From NCBI GenBank assembly GCA_963800325.1, contig CAWDAQ010000008.1:1-64000 (forward strand): 64,000 nt of DNA. The letters are read 5' to 3'. The first letter of the stretch is position 1. Each line of letters starts with the position of its first letter. The notes beneath the pieces were generated by a model that ran no database searches, was not told the DNA's origin, and worked only from the letters and a program-made list of their open reading frames with translations. Of this stretch, positions 17,593-26,895 are shown in pieces. Position numbers and translations under genes: made by a program. This DNA comes from CAWDAQ01 sp963800325. GTDB lineage: Bacteria > Actinomycetota > Actinomycetes > Actinomycetales > Dermatophilaceae.

Positions 17593-18580
17593 CGTGGAGC
17601 TCCAGGACGTGTCTCAGATGATCGGCGGTGGAGAGGAAGGCCTCGAGGGAGGATCGGTCGATGCGGTAGCGGACGTTGCCCAGGCCGACTGGCAGCACCT
17701 CGGGAGTCAGTCGGGGGAAGTCGTCCAGCACCTCGAAGAACTCCAGTCGCCGCACCGCATAACGCTCGGTGCGGACCTCGGCGTGGCTCTCGGTCCATCG
17801 GGCCGTGCGCAGCTTGTCTCCCAGCAGGGCTGCCGCGGGGGTCGAGTGCCCGGCCAGCCTCTTCGAGGTGCCGATGACGTCCGCGAGGGTCTCTCCGGTC
17901 CCGTTCGAGCGCTGGTCCAGTTCGACGTAGGCGACGAAGAGGTGGTCCGTCCCTGCCCGGTCGAGCTGTCGCTCCGAGCTGATCTCGAGGGCGCCGGTGC
18001 CCGTGCCGCGATAGGACTTCACCTCGATCGAGCCGGCCGGGAACTGGAAGTCCTGTAGAGCCGGGTCGGGCCCCGTCCAGTGGTCGACGGCCCTCTCGAC
18101 GCCGACGGCTGGCGCGACGACCGTGTTGAGCAGCGTGAGCTCGGCGAAGAGCCCGGCAGCCGACCCCGCGCTCAGAGGAGCCCCTTCTCGGGCGAAGAAC
18201 TCCTGCCAGGCGACGATCCTCGACACGACACGCGCGGCGGCTCCCTCCCCGGGGGCCGCCTCGAGCACGGTGAGGACGTCGGAGACGAGCTCCTCGAACT
18301 GGCGGCCGTGGGTGTCCGTGGTCTCGCTGAGCCTGATGACGGCGCTGTCCGCCGACCTGAGGACCACTCGCACCTCCAGCCCCCGTGTGCGTGCCACGGG
18401 GCTCGGGACTCTCCCGACCGCGGTGGCGATGAGCTGCATCTCGGCGAAGCGCTCGCCAGACGGTCGGTGTTGCCCGAGGAAGACGTCGTGTTTGAGCTTC
18501 GGGAGGACGCGGCGCACCACCGAGCCCCGGACGAGGGGATCGGATTCGATCTGCACCCAGATGTCCTGATAGCGCGTCAT
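17585..18580 (-). CDS. DUF4420 PD-(D/E)XK nuclease, operon B
   Basis: 331 residues. Active-site pattern Glu147 in GLFAEL, Asp177 in DPALQDFQ, Glu186/Lys188 in SIEVKSY, then LEISSERQLD. This matches the operon A nuclease in order and spacing, while the flanking sequence is largely different. It overlaps the Z1 gene by four bases and the AIPR gene by eight, indicating coupled translation. Expected function: metal-dependent DNA cleavage in a complex with the Z1 and GHKL ATPases (family knowledge plus inference). Confidence 0.87.
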   Translation of the reverse strand: MTRYQDIWVQIESDPLVRGSVVRRVLPKLKHDVFLGQHRPSGERFAEMQLIATAVGRVPSPVARTRGLEVRVVLRSADSAVIRLSETTDTHGRQFEELVSDVLTVLEAAPGEGAAARVVSRIVAWQEFFAREGAPLSAGSAAGLFAELTLLNTVVAPAVGVERAVDHWTGPDPALQDFQFPAGSIEVKSYRGTGTGALEISSERQLDRAGTDHLFVAYVELDQRSNGTGETLADVIGTSKRLAGHSTPAAALLGDKLRTARWTESHAEVRTERYAVRRLEFFEVLDDFPRLTPEVLPVGLGNVRYRIDRSSLEAFLSTADHLRHVLELHDD

Positions 18581-21447
18581 CCTTCGTCCTCTCCTTCGGC
18601 CGAGAGTCCGCCGTACTCCTGCTCCCAGAACACCTCGTTGACCTGGTAGGACACGGGTGCTGCCCGCTCTGAGGCGGGGAAGGAGACAGCGAACCCGACG
18701 AATGGCACCTCGCCACCCCTCGGCCCGGAGGGGCGCTCCGAGGGCCAGCCGTCGCCGGGGTCGGACTCGGCGGCGGCGGCGGCGGGGTCAAGCGGGTAGA
18801 CGAGAAGCAGCCCCTTGCGCGGGCACCGCGACAGGCGTTCGAACATGCCCCCGGGCAGGGACGGCGGTGAGGCGGACTTGTTCCTCCGCGTGCTCGCGGC
18901 CCACGCCGCCTCCGTGAGACGGAGGCACTCCTCCCAGCGGTCAGATCCCTTCTCGAGGTCGATGACCTCGTGCACCGGCGTCCCGACCCGACGAACCGAA
19001 TAGCGCTGGTCGGTCACCTCTTGGGCGGATCTGCGCGTGAGACCGAGCTTGCGGTCACCGACGCGCCACGCCGTGGCTGGAGGAGCAGAGACGTTGGCAA
19101 TGGCAACGGTCCACGACACCAGTTCACCGTCCGCCAGTCTGGACTGGATGTAGTCGGTGAGTGCCCTCGGCTGCGTCCGCACGGTTGCCGGGTCCGGGAC
19201 GTAGCCCTCGAGGAACGCGACCACGGTGTCCGGAGAGACATCACGCCACACGTCCAGTCCGACCTCGTGGCTGTAGCGCGCGCCCAAAGACGCAGTGAGC
19301 GCCTCGAGCTGGGCCCAATTACGCTTGCGGACGCTGGAGGCCTTGGGGAAGGAGACGGCCTCCGTGATCGTCCCCGCGTAGCTGATCTTGATGCTCGTGG
19401 AGTTGCGCAGCTTCGAAGGGGAGGTCACCAGCAGGCCTCCCGGGTGCTGACGCACGCGCAGCCCGTACTCCTCGGGTGAGCGACCCACAGCGGCCATGGC
19501 CTCGAACTCGGCCTGCAGCTCGGCCGCGGCTGCGGTGATCGCCGCGTACCACCCGGCCAGATGTGGGGTGGTGTAGAGACGGCAGACATCCAGGTAGCCG
19601 GGGCGGTACCCGAACCAGCGCCCCATCTGCATCAACGTGTCGTACATCTTGCTCGCACGCAGGTAGTAGCTGACGCTCAGGCCCTCCAACGTCAACCCGC
19701 GCGAGAGCTTGTCTCCGCCGATGGCGATGACACTGAGGCCTTCCGGGTGCTCGACGTACCCGAGCGCGTCCTGCGACGTCCCGTTGGTGACGTGCACCTG
19801 CGTCCGGGCGGCGACAGGCCCGAGTTCGTGCCAGACGTCGTCGAAGCAGGGCATCTCTGAGGCAAGGGGCGCAACGTCGTCCGTCTCCAGGATCTCCCGC
19901 GTTGTCGGAACGTGGTCGCGCTCGTAGAGCGCTCGCGCAGTCTCCCGGAGCACGGGGTTGGCGCCCTCACCCAGCTCCAGTCGGTCCCTGAAGTCTGCCA
20001 AGGTCGCCGCGACCTGTTCCGCGACCTCCTGCTGTACCTGCGTAAAGCGGGTGACGTGAACCAGCATCGAGTGGTGCATGGCCCCCTGACCCCGGATCCT
20101 CCGCACGGCTCCGGCCACCAGGAAGGCAACCAGGGCCTCTCGAAGACTGGCGGGCAGCCCGCCGCCGAGGGTGTCCTTGGACTTGTGGCCGTCGGGGAGC
20201 CAGACGTCGTAGTCCCTGACGGGGCGGACGATGGGGAGGCGATCCACCTGCTCCGCAGCCGTGGTCCCGTCTCCCTCGAGTCCGAAGACGCGCGCCGGGC
20301 CGACGTACGTCGAGGGCGCGGGCAGACTCACGATGAAGCTTCGGGGGAAGAGGTCCTCGCCCGCCACGCGGTGCTCCCTGTCCCGGGAGATGAAGATGTT
20401 CGCGAACGGTGTCGCCGTGTACGCCACGTACCCGGACTGCTCGAAGGTGTCCAGGAAGCGGCGGATGAGCCCGTTGATGGCCGTCGGGTCGGTCTCGTCG
20501 GGGTCCTGGCCACGCTTCGGGCCGTTCGTGTCGATGCTCGCGTGATCGGCCTCGTCGTCGATGACGAGCAAGGGGACACCGCGGACGATGGGTCGACCGG
20601 TTTCGAGGTTGGTCTCCTTGTGGAGGGCGGTCGCCCACTTGTAGAGGTTGTTGAGGATCGACTTGTTCTTCTTGACCACCAGCACGATGGGGTCGTTGCC
20701 TCCGACCTGTACCCCGATGTTGCGGGCCACCGCGAGGCTGAAGTCGCCGTTCTGCTTCGAGGACGTGAAGGAGTTGACGGGAAGGAACGCACCGCCGATG
20801 CGTCCGACGCCTATGAGGCTGCTGCCTTCGGTCTGGTCGGAGCGCAGGTTGTTCCGCGTGTCGAAGCCGAGAACGCCTTCGTCGATGCGTGCTTGGGTCT
20901 GGCTGCGGAGGCTGTTGTGCACGCCCGCGAGGATCACGACGAGCTTGTAGCCGCTGTCGAGGGCCTTGGCGACCAGCCCGGTGTAGTTGCCGGTCTTGCC
21001 GGACTGGACCTGGCCGGCCACGAGACCACGTCGGTCCCAGGGTCCCGGGCGGTCCGGTGCCTCGAGCCGCCCGAGGATGTCGTCGGTCGTCTCGTCAACA
21101 CTCTTCACGCTGGCCGGGGGCAGGTGTTGGTGCTCGCGCATGAACCGCTCGTACCGCTCCCAGAAGGACCACTTGATTTCCGCCTGCCGCTCATCAAGCC
21201 ACCTCACGTGGTCCCCGTCGTCGGACAGCGAGGTCCACAACCCGACGTGCACGTTGTAGTCGGCCTCGAGGTCGCGGACGAGCTGCTCCAGATCCCCCGT
21301 GTCGTCCTCACCGCCGACGTCCAGCAGGTCGGCAAGCTTTCCGACCCAATCCCGGATCAGGTCGGTCGTGAGGTCGCCGCCTGAGTGCTTGACTGCGTCC
21401 AGCTTGACCATGACCATCGACCGGACCTCATGGACCGACCCGCTCAC
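18577..21447 (-). CDS. Z1-domain superfamily-2 helicase-like ATPase, operon B
   Basis: 956 residues from GTG 21447. Motifs: Walker A GQVQSGKT (145-152), Walker B DDEAD (297-301), YTATPFAN (343-350), GGDKLSRGLTLEGL (577-590) and QMGRWFGYRPGY (607-618). The frame is open for 173 codons upstream, but that part is Arg/Pro-rich shadow of the GHKL gene; GTG 21447 overlaps the GHKL stop (GTGA) and is the natural coupled start. It has an insert between Walker A and Walker B relative to the operon A protein. Expected to be the translocating motor of the second restriction complex. Confidence 0.92.
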   Translation of the reverse strand: MSGSVHEVRSMVMVKLDAVKHSGGDLTTDLIRDWVGKLADLLDVGGEDDTGDLEQLVRDLEADYNVHVGLWTSLSDDGDHVRWLDERQAEIKWSFWERYERFMREHQHLPPASVKSVDETTDDILGRLEAPDRPGPWDRRGLVAGQVQSGKTGNYTGLVAKALDSGYKLVVILAGVHNSLRSQTQARIDEGVLGFDTRNNLRSDQTEGSSLIGVGRIGGAFLPVNSFTSSKQNGDFSLAVARNIGVQVGGNDPIVLVVKKNKSILNNLYKWATALHKETNLETGRPIVRGVPLLVIDDEADHASIDTNGPKRGQDPDETDPTAINGLIRRFLDTFEQSGYVAYTATPFANIFISRDREHRVAGEDLFPRSFIVSLPAPSTYVGPARVFGLEGDGTTAAEQVDRLPIVRPVRDYDVWLPDGHKSKDTLGGGLPASLREALVAFLVAGAVRRIRGQGAMHHSMLVHVTRFTQVQQEVAEQVAATLADFRDRLELGEGANPVLRETARALYERDHVPTTREILETDDVAPLASEMPCFDDVWHELGPVAARTQVHVTNGTSQDALGYVEHPEGLSVIAIGGDKLSRGLTLEGLSVSYYLRASKMYDTLMQMGRWFGYRPGYLDVCRLYTTPHLAGWYAAITAAAAELQAEFEAMAAVGRSPEEYGLRVRQHPGGLLVTSPSKLRNSTSIKISYAGTITEAVSFPKASSVRKRNWAQLEALTASLGARYSHEVGLDVWRDVSPDTVVAFLEGYVPDPATVRTQPRALTDYIQSRLADGELVSWTVAIANVSAPPATAWRVGDRKLGLTRRSAQEVTDQRYSVRRVGTPVHEVIDLEKGSDRWEECLRLTEAAWAASTRRNKSASPPSLPGGMFERLSRCPRKGLLLVYPLDPAAAAAESDPGDGWPSERPSGPRGGEVPFVGFAVSFPASERAAPVSYQVNEVFWEQEYGGLSAEGEDEG

Positions 21448-22922
21448 TGGACGCTCTCCCTGAACGCGTGGACGACTTCCGGGTACTGGATGAAGGGTTC
21501 CGCGGCAGCGACCCGAGCCAGGGCCTCTTCCGCGTCCATGCCTTCTGCCAAGAGGCCGCCGTAGACGAATCTCAGAAGCGGGGTCAGTTCGGGGCGGCTC
21601 CTCGAGTACGGGACTGGCTGGTGGTCCAGAGAGGTCGCCAGGTGGACTCCGATGAGCGTGGTGGGGACTGTCTCCTCGAGGAACCTCAGCGACCGCTCGA
21701 CAACTCGCCTGCCGTCGCCTGCTGAGTCCGTCAGTGCCTTGATCACCGGGTGGGCCCGGTTGACCCGGTAGCGGACCTCGCCCTCGCGGGTCTTGACCTG
21801 CAGCCAAGCCATCACGAAGTCTTGGGAGCTCCGCCGTGCCACGACCTTGCCTCGGTGCCGGTAGACGGCCTCGGCCTGGCGTCGGGAGATGGTGGCCGCT
21901 CGGCGCAGTTCGGTTCGTAGAGGCCCGGGTGCTCTGGCCGAGGACTTCTTGACGTCGACCTGCCACTCGTGGTCAAGGGTTGTGGGAATCTCCACTGCGA
22001 TTCGCGCGAGCTTCGTGTGCTCTTCCTTGGCGAACCCCAGTCCCAGCCAGTCGCCCTGCACGAGGAGTCGGTTGCCTCGGTACAGGTAGAAGCCCTGCTG
22101 CTCGTTCCAGCCGGACGCGCCTGCGCCACCGGTCTGCTCTGCCTCGCTCAGCTTGGAGCGGTGGGGGAGCACGAAGGGCGTGACGTCGATGTGCTCGCCC
22201 TTCAATCCGAGTCGTTCGCTGCCGAGGTTCTGGGTTGCGCAGTGGCTCTCCATAAAGGGGTCCCAAGGCGCCACCGGCACGCCGTTGACCCGGATGCTCA
22301 CCTTGTCGGTGCCGTCCATGAAGCGGTGGAACACCGCGGACAGGTGTTGTGCGACCGAGCGCGCCACCTTGTTGAATCGGGACTGGGCGCCGGCGTCGCC
22401 GACCGCAGCGTCACCGACCAGTCGATCGCACTTTGACCACACGACCAGCGTGCCCGCACCGTCGCCGAGGGCGCTGAGGGGGAGCCACGTGGGCGCCGAG
22501 CGCAGAAGGCGCCACTCCCCGGACTCTTGGACCACGTCGAGGTCCCAGCGACGTACATGTGGCGCAGTCGAAGCCGGCGACCTCGTGACGACCGTCAACT
22601 CCCGTGCTTGGGAGAACGAGGCAGTCTTCAGGCCGAGCCCGAACCTTCCGAGATCCTTCGCTTGGCGTTGTTCCAACGGGCCCGTGCTCCCCGGACGCAT
22701 GGCTGCCAGCAAGTCGGCATCGTCCATGCCACGTCCGTCATCGCGGACGGACACGTGGGAGTCGGGCCCGTTCCAGTAGAACTCAACGTCGATTGACCGA
22801 GCCCCAGCCGAGATGCTGTTGTCCAAGAGGTCTGCTACGGCGGCCTCGGGTGAGTAGCCGAAAGCCCGCAAGGACTCAATGAGGGCGTCCGCGCGTGGCG
22901 CAGCGATGTCCCAGTCAGTCAC
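21444..22922 (-). CDS. GHKL (MORC/MutL-like) ATPase, operon B
   Basis: 492 residues. Bergerat fold: N-box EAAVADLLDNSISAGA (26-41), G1 VRDDGRGMD (59-67), G2 GRFGLGLKTAS (92-102). The last motif is close to MutL/MORC proteins. The start GTG 22922 was chosen because homology begins directly (the frame is open back to 23249 with low-complexity Arg/Pro/Ser residues) and a purine-rich GAGGGGG lies upstream. It is the first gene of operon B. ATP-dependent clamp closure on DNA is the family expectation. It is shorter than the operon A ATPase and more canonical in its motifs. Confidence 0.88.
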   Translation of the reverse strand: MTDWDIAAPRADALIESLRAFGYSPEAAVADLLDNSISAGARSIDVEFYWNGPDSHVSVRDDGRGMDDADLLAAMRPGSTGPLEQRQAKDLGRFGLGLKTASFSQARELTVVTRSPASTAPHVRRWDLDVVQESGEWRLLRSAPTWLPLSALGDGAGTLVVWSKCDRLVGDAAVGDAGAQSRFNKVARSVAQHLSAVFHRFMDGTDKVSIRVNGVPVAPWDPFMESHCATQNLGSERLGLKGEHIDVTPFVLPHRSKLSEAEQTGGAGASGWNEQQGFYLYRGNRLLVQGDWLGLGFAKEEHTKLARIAVEIPTTLDHEWQVDVKKSSARAPGPLRTELRRAATISRRQAEAVYRHRGKVVARRSSQDFVMAWLQVKTREGEVRYRVNRAHPVIKALTDSAGDGRRVVERSLRFLEETVPTTLIGVHLATSLDHQPVPYSRSRPELTPLLRFVYGGLLAEGMDAEEALARVAAAEPFIQYPEVVHAFRESVQ

Positions 22923-23346
22923 CCGCCAGCCCCCTCTGCCCTTAACGCATACGCCGACCAGTTCATCGGCTAGCTGCAGCCGATTCTTGAGGAGCCCATG
23001 GTTGCAACCCTGCGGCCAACGCCTTGGCTGTTCGCCGAGATAAGTTCTCTGTCCGTGTCCGCTCGATCGGGCCTGGGCCCCAGCTGCAGCGGCTGACGTC
23101 GCCGAATGAGGCCGCTGCCCCGCTATCGGAGCAGATCGGGAGCCGTCCCCACTCGGACGGCACTCCGGTGCGTGACTCGGGGGCAATGACGATTGGATGG
23201 TCTGCGTCGGTTGCAGGAGACTCTTCGGCCGCGGGCCCCGTGCAAGCACCTACCCCAAGTGCGTGCCCCGTTGACCTCTCCAAGCTCGGTATCGTCGGCC
23301 AATACCTCTGCGCCCTCAGGTCGGCATCGAGCTCTACCTGAGGGAC
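22923..23346. other. Intergenic region upstream of defence operon B
   Basis: About 420 bases between the operon B start and the 3' end of the HNH gene on the same strand. It should contain the operon B promoter. I see no strong -35/-10 pair, no long inverted repeat and no convincing short gene. Confidence 0.4.
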
Positions 23347-23853
23347 TTAGAGGCGACCACTCGAACCCCTAGAGGTGTGCATTCCTGCGATATGAGGGCG
23401 CGAGGCGACGAGCCCGAAGTCGACGAGTGCGCGTGTCTGCTTGTCTGCCAGCTCGTACAACTTGCTGAGCACTATACGAAGTTCGGTCACATCAGGGGCG
23501 TAGCCGTACTCGGTCACGTAAGAGGCGATCGCTTCGTGACGCCTCGGATCAAGTTTCGGGTGTTCGTACCAAGGCTTGCCGCCCTTGATGTCGTTGCACG
23601 ACTTGCAGGCTGGAACAATGTTGCCCCACGCGTGAAGCCCGACGGCTCCCCGGTTCATCGGAACGAGGTGTTCTTCCACCGCCACGGTCGCAGTTCCGCA
23701 GTAGGCGCAGGTACCACCGAACCTAGCCACGAGTTCTGGTGTCATACGCCGGAAAGGTGTCAGGCCACGGTTGACATCGTACTGAAGGCCTGTCTCTTGG
23801 AGAAAGAGGCGGACGACCCGGTTGGGGACGTCGGCAAAGCTTCGGATCGGCAT
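23347..23853 (-). CDS. HNH endonuclease (minus-strand member of divergent pair)
   Basis: 168 residues. The HNH/beta-beta-alpha-metal core spans about residues 48-95: CAYCG, then VEEHLVP (catalytic His region), NIVPACKSCND (Asn and second CxxC) and KGGK. The N-terminal helical part shows no known domain; the C-terminal part is helical. It reads away from a second HNH gene 79 bases off. Sitting upstream of operon B on the same strand, it could be part of the same restriction locus or an independent nuclease. Confidence 0.85.
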   Translation of the reverse strand: MPIRSFADVPNRVVRLFLQETGLQYDVNRGLTPFRRMTPELVARFGGTCAYCGTATVAVEEHLVPMNRGAVGLHAWGNIVPACKSCNDIKGGKPWYEHPKLDPRRHEAIASYVTEYGYAPDVTELRIVLSKLYELADKQTRALVDFGLVASRPHIAGMHTSRGSSGRL

Positions 23854-23932
23854 GGTCCAGGCCTATCACCGCCGCGAGAGGGTTGTAGTCCGGAACCGTG
23901 GGCTCGTGGCATCCGACGCGTAGGGTCAGCAT

Positions 23933-24637
23933 GTGATCTTGGACTGGACGTACGAGGAAATTGTTCTGGCGGCGTCGCTTGTCGCCGAGAACGGCTTCAA
24001 AGGCATGCGGGCCCACCAGAAGGCGGTAATTGACCTTTCGGCATTGCTGCAGCGGGCACCGCTGCACCCGACTGATGTACGGGACCCGAACTTCCGCAGT
24101 CCCAACAGCGTGCAGCGCAAGACCTTCGACATCGCCACGCGGCACCCCGACTACGCGGGTAAACCAACCCGTGGCAACCGGCTCGACCAAGAGGTGCTAC
24201 TGGAGTTCATTGCAGAACCGGAACGCATGACGCAGACGGCAAACGAGATCCGGTCCACGATCCTGTCGGGGGAGGTGACCTCGATCCCTGACGACGAGAT
24301 CAGGGCCGAGGAGATCTCAGCCAGCGAAGGTCGCCTCCTCGTCGCTCGCCACCTAAGGCGCGAACGAAACTCCAAACTGCGACGCGCGAAGCTGGCGGAG
24401 ACCAAGAGGGCGGGAAAGCCAATTGCGTGCGGGGTGTGCACATTTGACTTCTCGGTGACCTATGGCCACTTGGGCAGCGACTACATCGAGGTGCACCATG
24501 TGCTCCCACTGCACGCCTCTGGCCCCGTGAAGACCCGACTAGGGGACCTCGCGCTGGTGTGCGCCAACTGTCACCGGATGATCCACCGCTCCTTGCCTTG
24601 GCTGACACCTGAGGAGCTACGGCAGCGCGTGCGCTAG
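23933..24637 (+). CDS. McrA-like HNH endonuclease
   Basis: 234 residues. The C-terminal HNH core has CGVC, IEVHHVLPL, LALVCANCHRMIHR, the arrangement seen in McrA-type nucleases that act on modified DNA. The N-terminal 150 residues carry a helical domain that resembles those of predicted HNH restriction enzymes (PTRGNRLDQEVLLEF). GTG 23933 is used because the adjacent ATG at 23931 reads straight into a stop; AGGG precedes it. It is divergent from the other HNH gene. A role as a modification-dependent nuclease complementing the methyltransferase-based system is possible, but it would have to spare host methylation. Confidence 0.85.
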   Translation: MILDWTYEEIVLAASLVAENGFKGMRAHQKAVIDLSALLQRAPLHPTDVRDPNFRSPNSVQRKTFDIATRHPDYAGKPTRGNRLDQEVLLEFIAEPERMTQTANEIRSTILSGEVTSIPDDEIRAEEISASEGRLLVARHLRRERNSKLRRAKLAETKRAGKPIACGVCTFDFSVTYGHLGSDYIEVHHVLPLHASGPVKTRLGDLALVCANCHRMIHRSLPWLTPEELRQRVR

Positions 24638-25045
24638 TTCGGTCACCGGGGCCCCCTCATGGCACAGGTCGCTCGCGGGTTGCCATCGTTGGCTCTGGGG
24701 CGTGCCATCCTCTCCACCCAAGCGGCTGGCCGGCGACGACCGCAGGCCCCGCGGGCTCACCCCCGACCCCGCGTCTCCCATGCACACCCCATGCGCTCGG
24801 ACCTGCAAACGCTTGGGCCCCCGCGCCCAGACGTCTACGGGCTCACCCGCACCAGTGTGAGTCGACGTCGCCGAGCGACCCCCGATTCTCACCCCTTCAC
24901 CACGCGGGCCACAGGCCCCCGAGCGTTCACACGTCTGGCACCTTCGCGGTGCGCGGCCCGGTGGTGCCCCCGCAGTCGCCGTAGGCCCGGGCATGCAGAC
25001 GCTCACCGAACCCGGGCTGACGCTCCGCGCTGGGGGCGGGCCGCG
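24638..25045. other. Intergenic region upstream of relaxase remnant, candidate oriT location
   Basis: About 400 GC-rich bases before the relaxase. Relaxase genes of the MobF class usually lie beside their origin of transfer, so an oriT could be here, but I cannot identify a nic site or a convincing inverted repeat. Open frames crossing this stretch look like chance. Confidence 0.3.
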
Positions 25046-26817
25046 GTGACGATGTCGGTGCGGCGGATGAGCCTGGGGGCGGGGTACCGGTACCTGATGT
25101 CGTCGGTCGCCCGGGGCGACGGGGACGGTCGGGCGGTGTCGGCGTTGACGCGGTACTACGCCGAGTCGGGGACTCCGCCGGGCCGGTTCGCCGGCGCCGG
25201 CCTGGCCGGTCTCGCCGACGGCGTCGGGGTCGAGGCGGGGTCGGTGGTGGGGGAGGGGGCGTTGCAGCGGATGCTGGGGGCGTTGCGGGACCCGGTCACC
25301 GGCCGCTACCTGGGCCGGCCCCCGCTGCTGCGTTCCCCGTACGTCGACGCGAACGGCGTGGAGCACGCGGCGGCGAAGCCGGTGGCGGGGTTCGACCTGA
25401 CGTTCAGCGTCCCGAAGTCGGTCAGCGTCGCGTGGGCCCTCGCCGACGGCCCCACCCGGGAGGCCGTGTACGGGGCGCACCGGGCCGCGGTCGAGCACGT
25501 GCTCCGGTTCGCCGAGGAGCAGGTGTTCTGCTCGAGGGTCGGGCAAGGCCGGCGCCGCCCAGATCGACCTGGCGGGTGTGGTGGCTGCGGTGTTCGACCA
25601 CTGGGACTCCCGCGCGGGGGACCCGCAGCTGCACTCCCACGTCGTGGTCCTCAACCGCGCCCAGGGCGTGGACGGGAAGTGGCGCACCCTGGACTCGAGG
25701 GCGGTGTTCCGGTCCACGGTCGCGCTCAGCGAGCTGTACAACGGGGTCCTCTCGGACTACCTCACCGCAGCGTTGGGGTGGGGGTGGGAGCCGGTCGCCC
25801 GCCGGCACTCGACCGTGCCGAAGTACGAAGTCGCCGGGGTGCCGGCGATGTTGCGGGAGGAGTTCTCGCGGCGGTCGTCGGCGATCGAGGACGCCAAGAA
25901 CGCTCTGGTCGACCAGTTCGCCCGGGACCACGGCCGGGAGCCCACCGCCCCGGAGGTGCTGAAGCTGCGTCAGACGGCGACCCTGGCGACGCGTCCCGGC
26001 AAGCAGGTCCGCCCGCTGGTGGAGCTGGTCGACGGCTGGCGGGCCCGCGCAGAAACGTTCCTCGACGGCGTGGACCCGGGGGAGTGGGTGGCCGGGCTGG
26101 CGGGCCGCAACGACCTCCCGTTGCTGCGGGCCGGTGGCCTGGACCCGGGCATGCTCGCCGACCTCGCCGCCGTCACCCTGGACACGGTGGGGTCGAGGCG
26201 GGCGACGTTCACGCGGGCGAACCTGCTCGCCGAGGCCGCCCGCCAGCTCCACGGCGCCCGGTTCGCCACCCCGGAGGACCGGGTCGCCGTCGTCGGTCAT
26301 GTGACCGACACCGCCGCCGGCCGTGCCGTCCTCCTCACTGGCGCCCCCATCCCAGACCCGGGAGTGGGCGCGCGGCGGGGTCGGCTGCGGGACCCCGTCG
26401 TGTTCGCGACGGTGGAGGTCCTGGACGCCGAGACCCGGCTCCTCGACGCGGCCCGCAGTCTCGACGGGCCCGCCGTCGACCCGGCCGTCGCCGAGCAGGC
26501 CCTCCAGGGACACGTGCCGGGGGAGGGCCATCCGCTGTCGGGCGACCAGCGGGACGCGGTCCGGGCGGTGGTGACCTCCCCGCGGGTGGTGGACGTGCTG
26601 GTGGGGGCGGCGGGCACGGGCAAGACCGCGGCCATGCGCGGGGTCCGGGCGGCGTGGGAGGCGCAGTTCGGGGCGGGGTCGGTGGTCGGGCTCGCGCCGT
26701 CCGCGGCCGCCGCCGACGTCCTCGCCGACGCGGTCGGCATCCCCACCGAGAACACGACCAAGTGGCTCACCGACGCCACCGCCGCCCCCGACCGGATGGC
26801 CGAGCTGGACCGGATCC

Positions 26818-26824
26818 GGCAGGC
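26818..26824. repeat. Target-site duplication, left copy (GGCAGGC)
   Basis: GGCAGGC at 26818-26824 matches 29445-29451 exactly, on either side of the IS21-family element inside the relaxase gene. Confidence 0.8.
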
Positions 26825-26895
26825 TGGGTTTCGTCAAGTTATCTGGCCCCACCTGTCCTCATGAATGTTGGCCCCAACCCCCTGGCCGAGGGCTT

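Noticed and set aside
21448..21966. 173-codon N-terminal extension of the operon B Z1 protein
   Set aside because: Arg/Pro/Gly-rich shadow of the GHKL ATPase gene. GTG 21447 overlaps the upstream stop as in the other genes of the operon.
22923..23249. N-terminal extension of the operon B GHKL ATPase to 23249
   Set aside because: Low-complexity sequence with no family similarity; the N-box normally lies close to the start, as it does from GTG 22922.
24659..25045. Coding sequence before the relaxase
   Set aside because: Open only because of high GC; no domain, no ribosome site, and MobF relaxases begin close to the MSVRRMSLGAGYRYL sequence.
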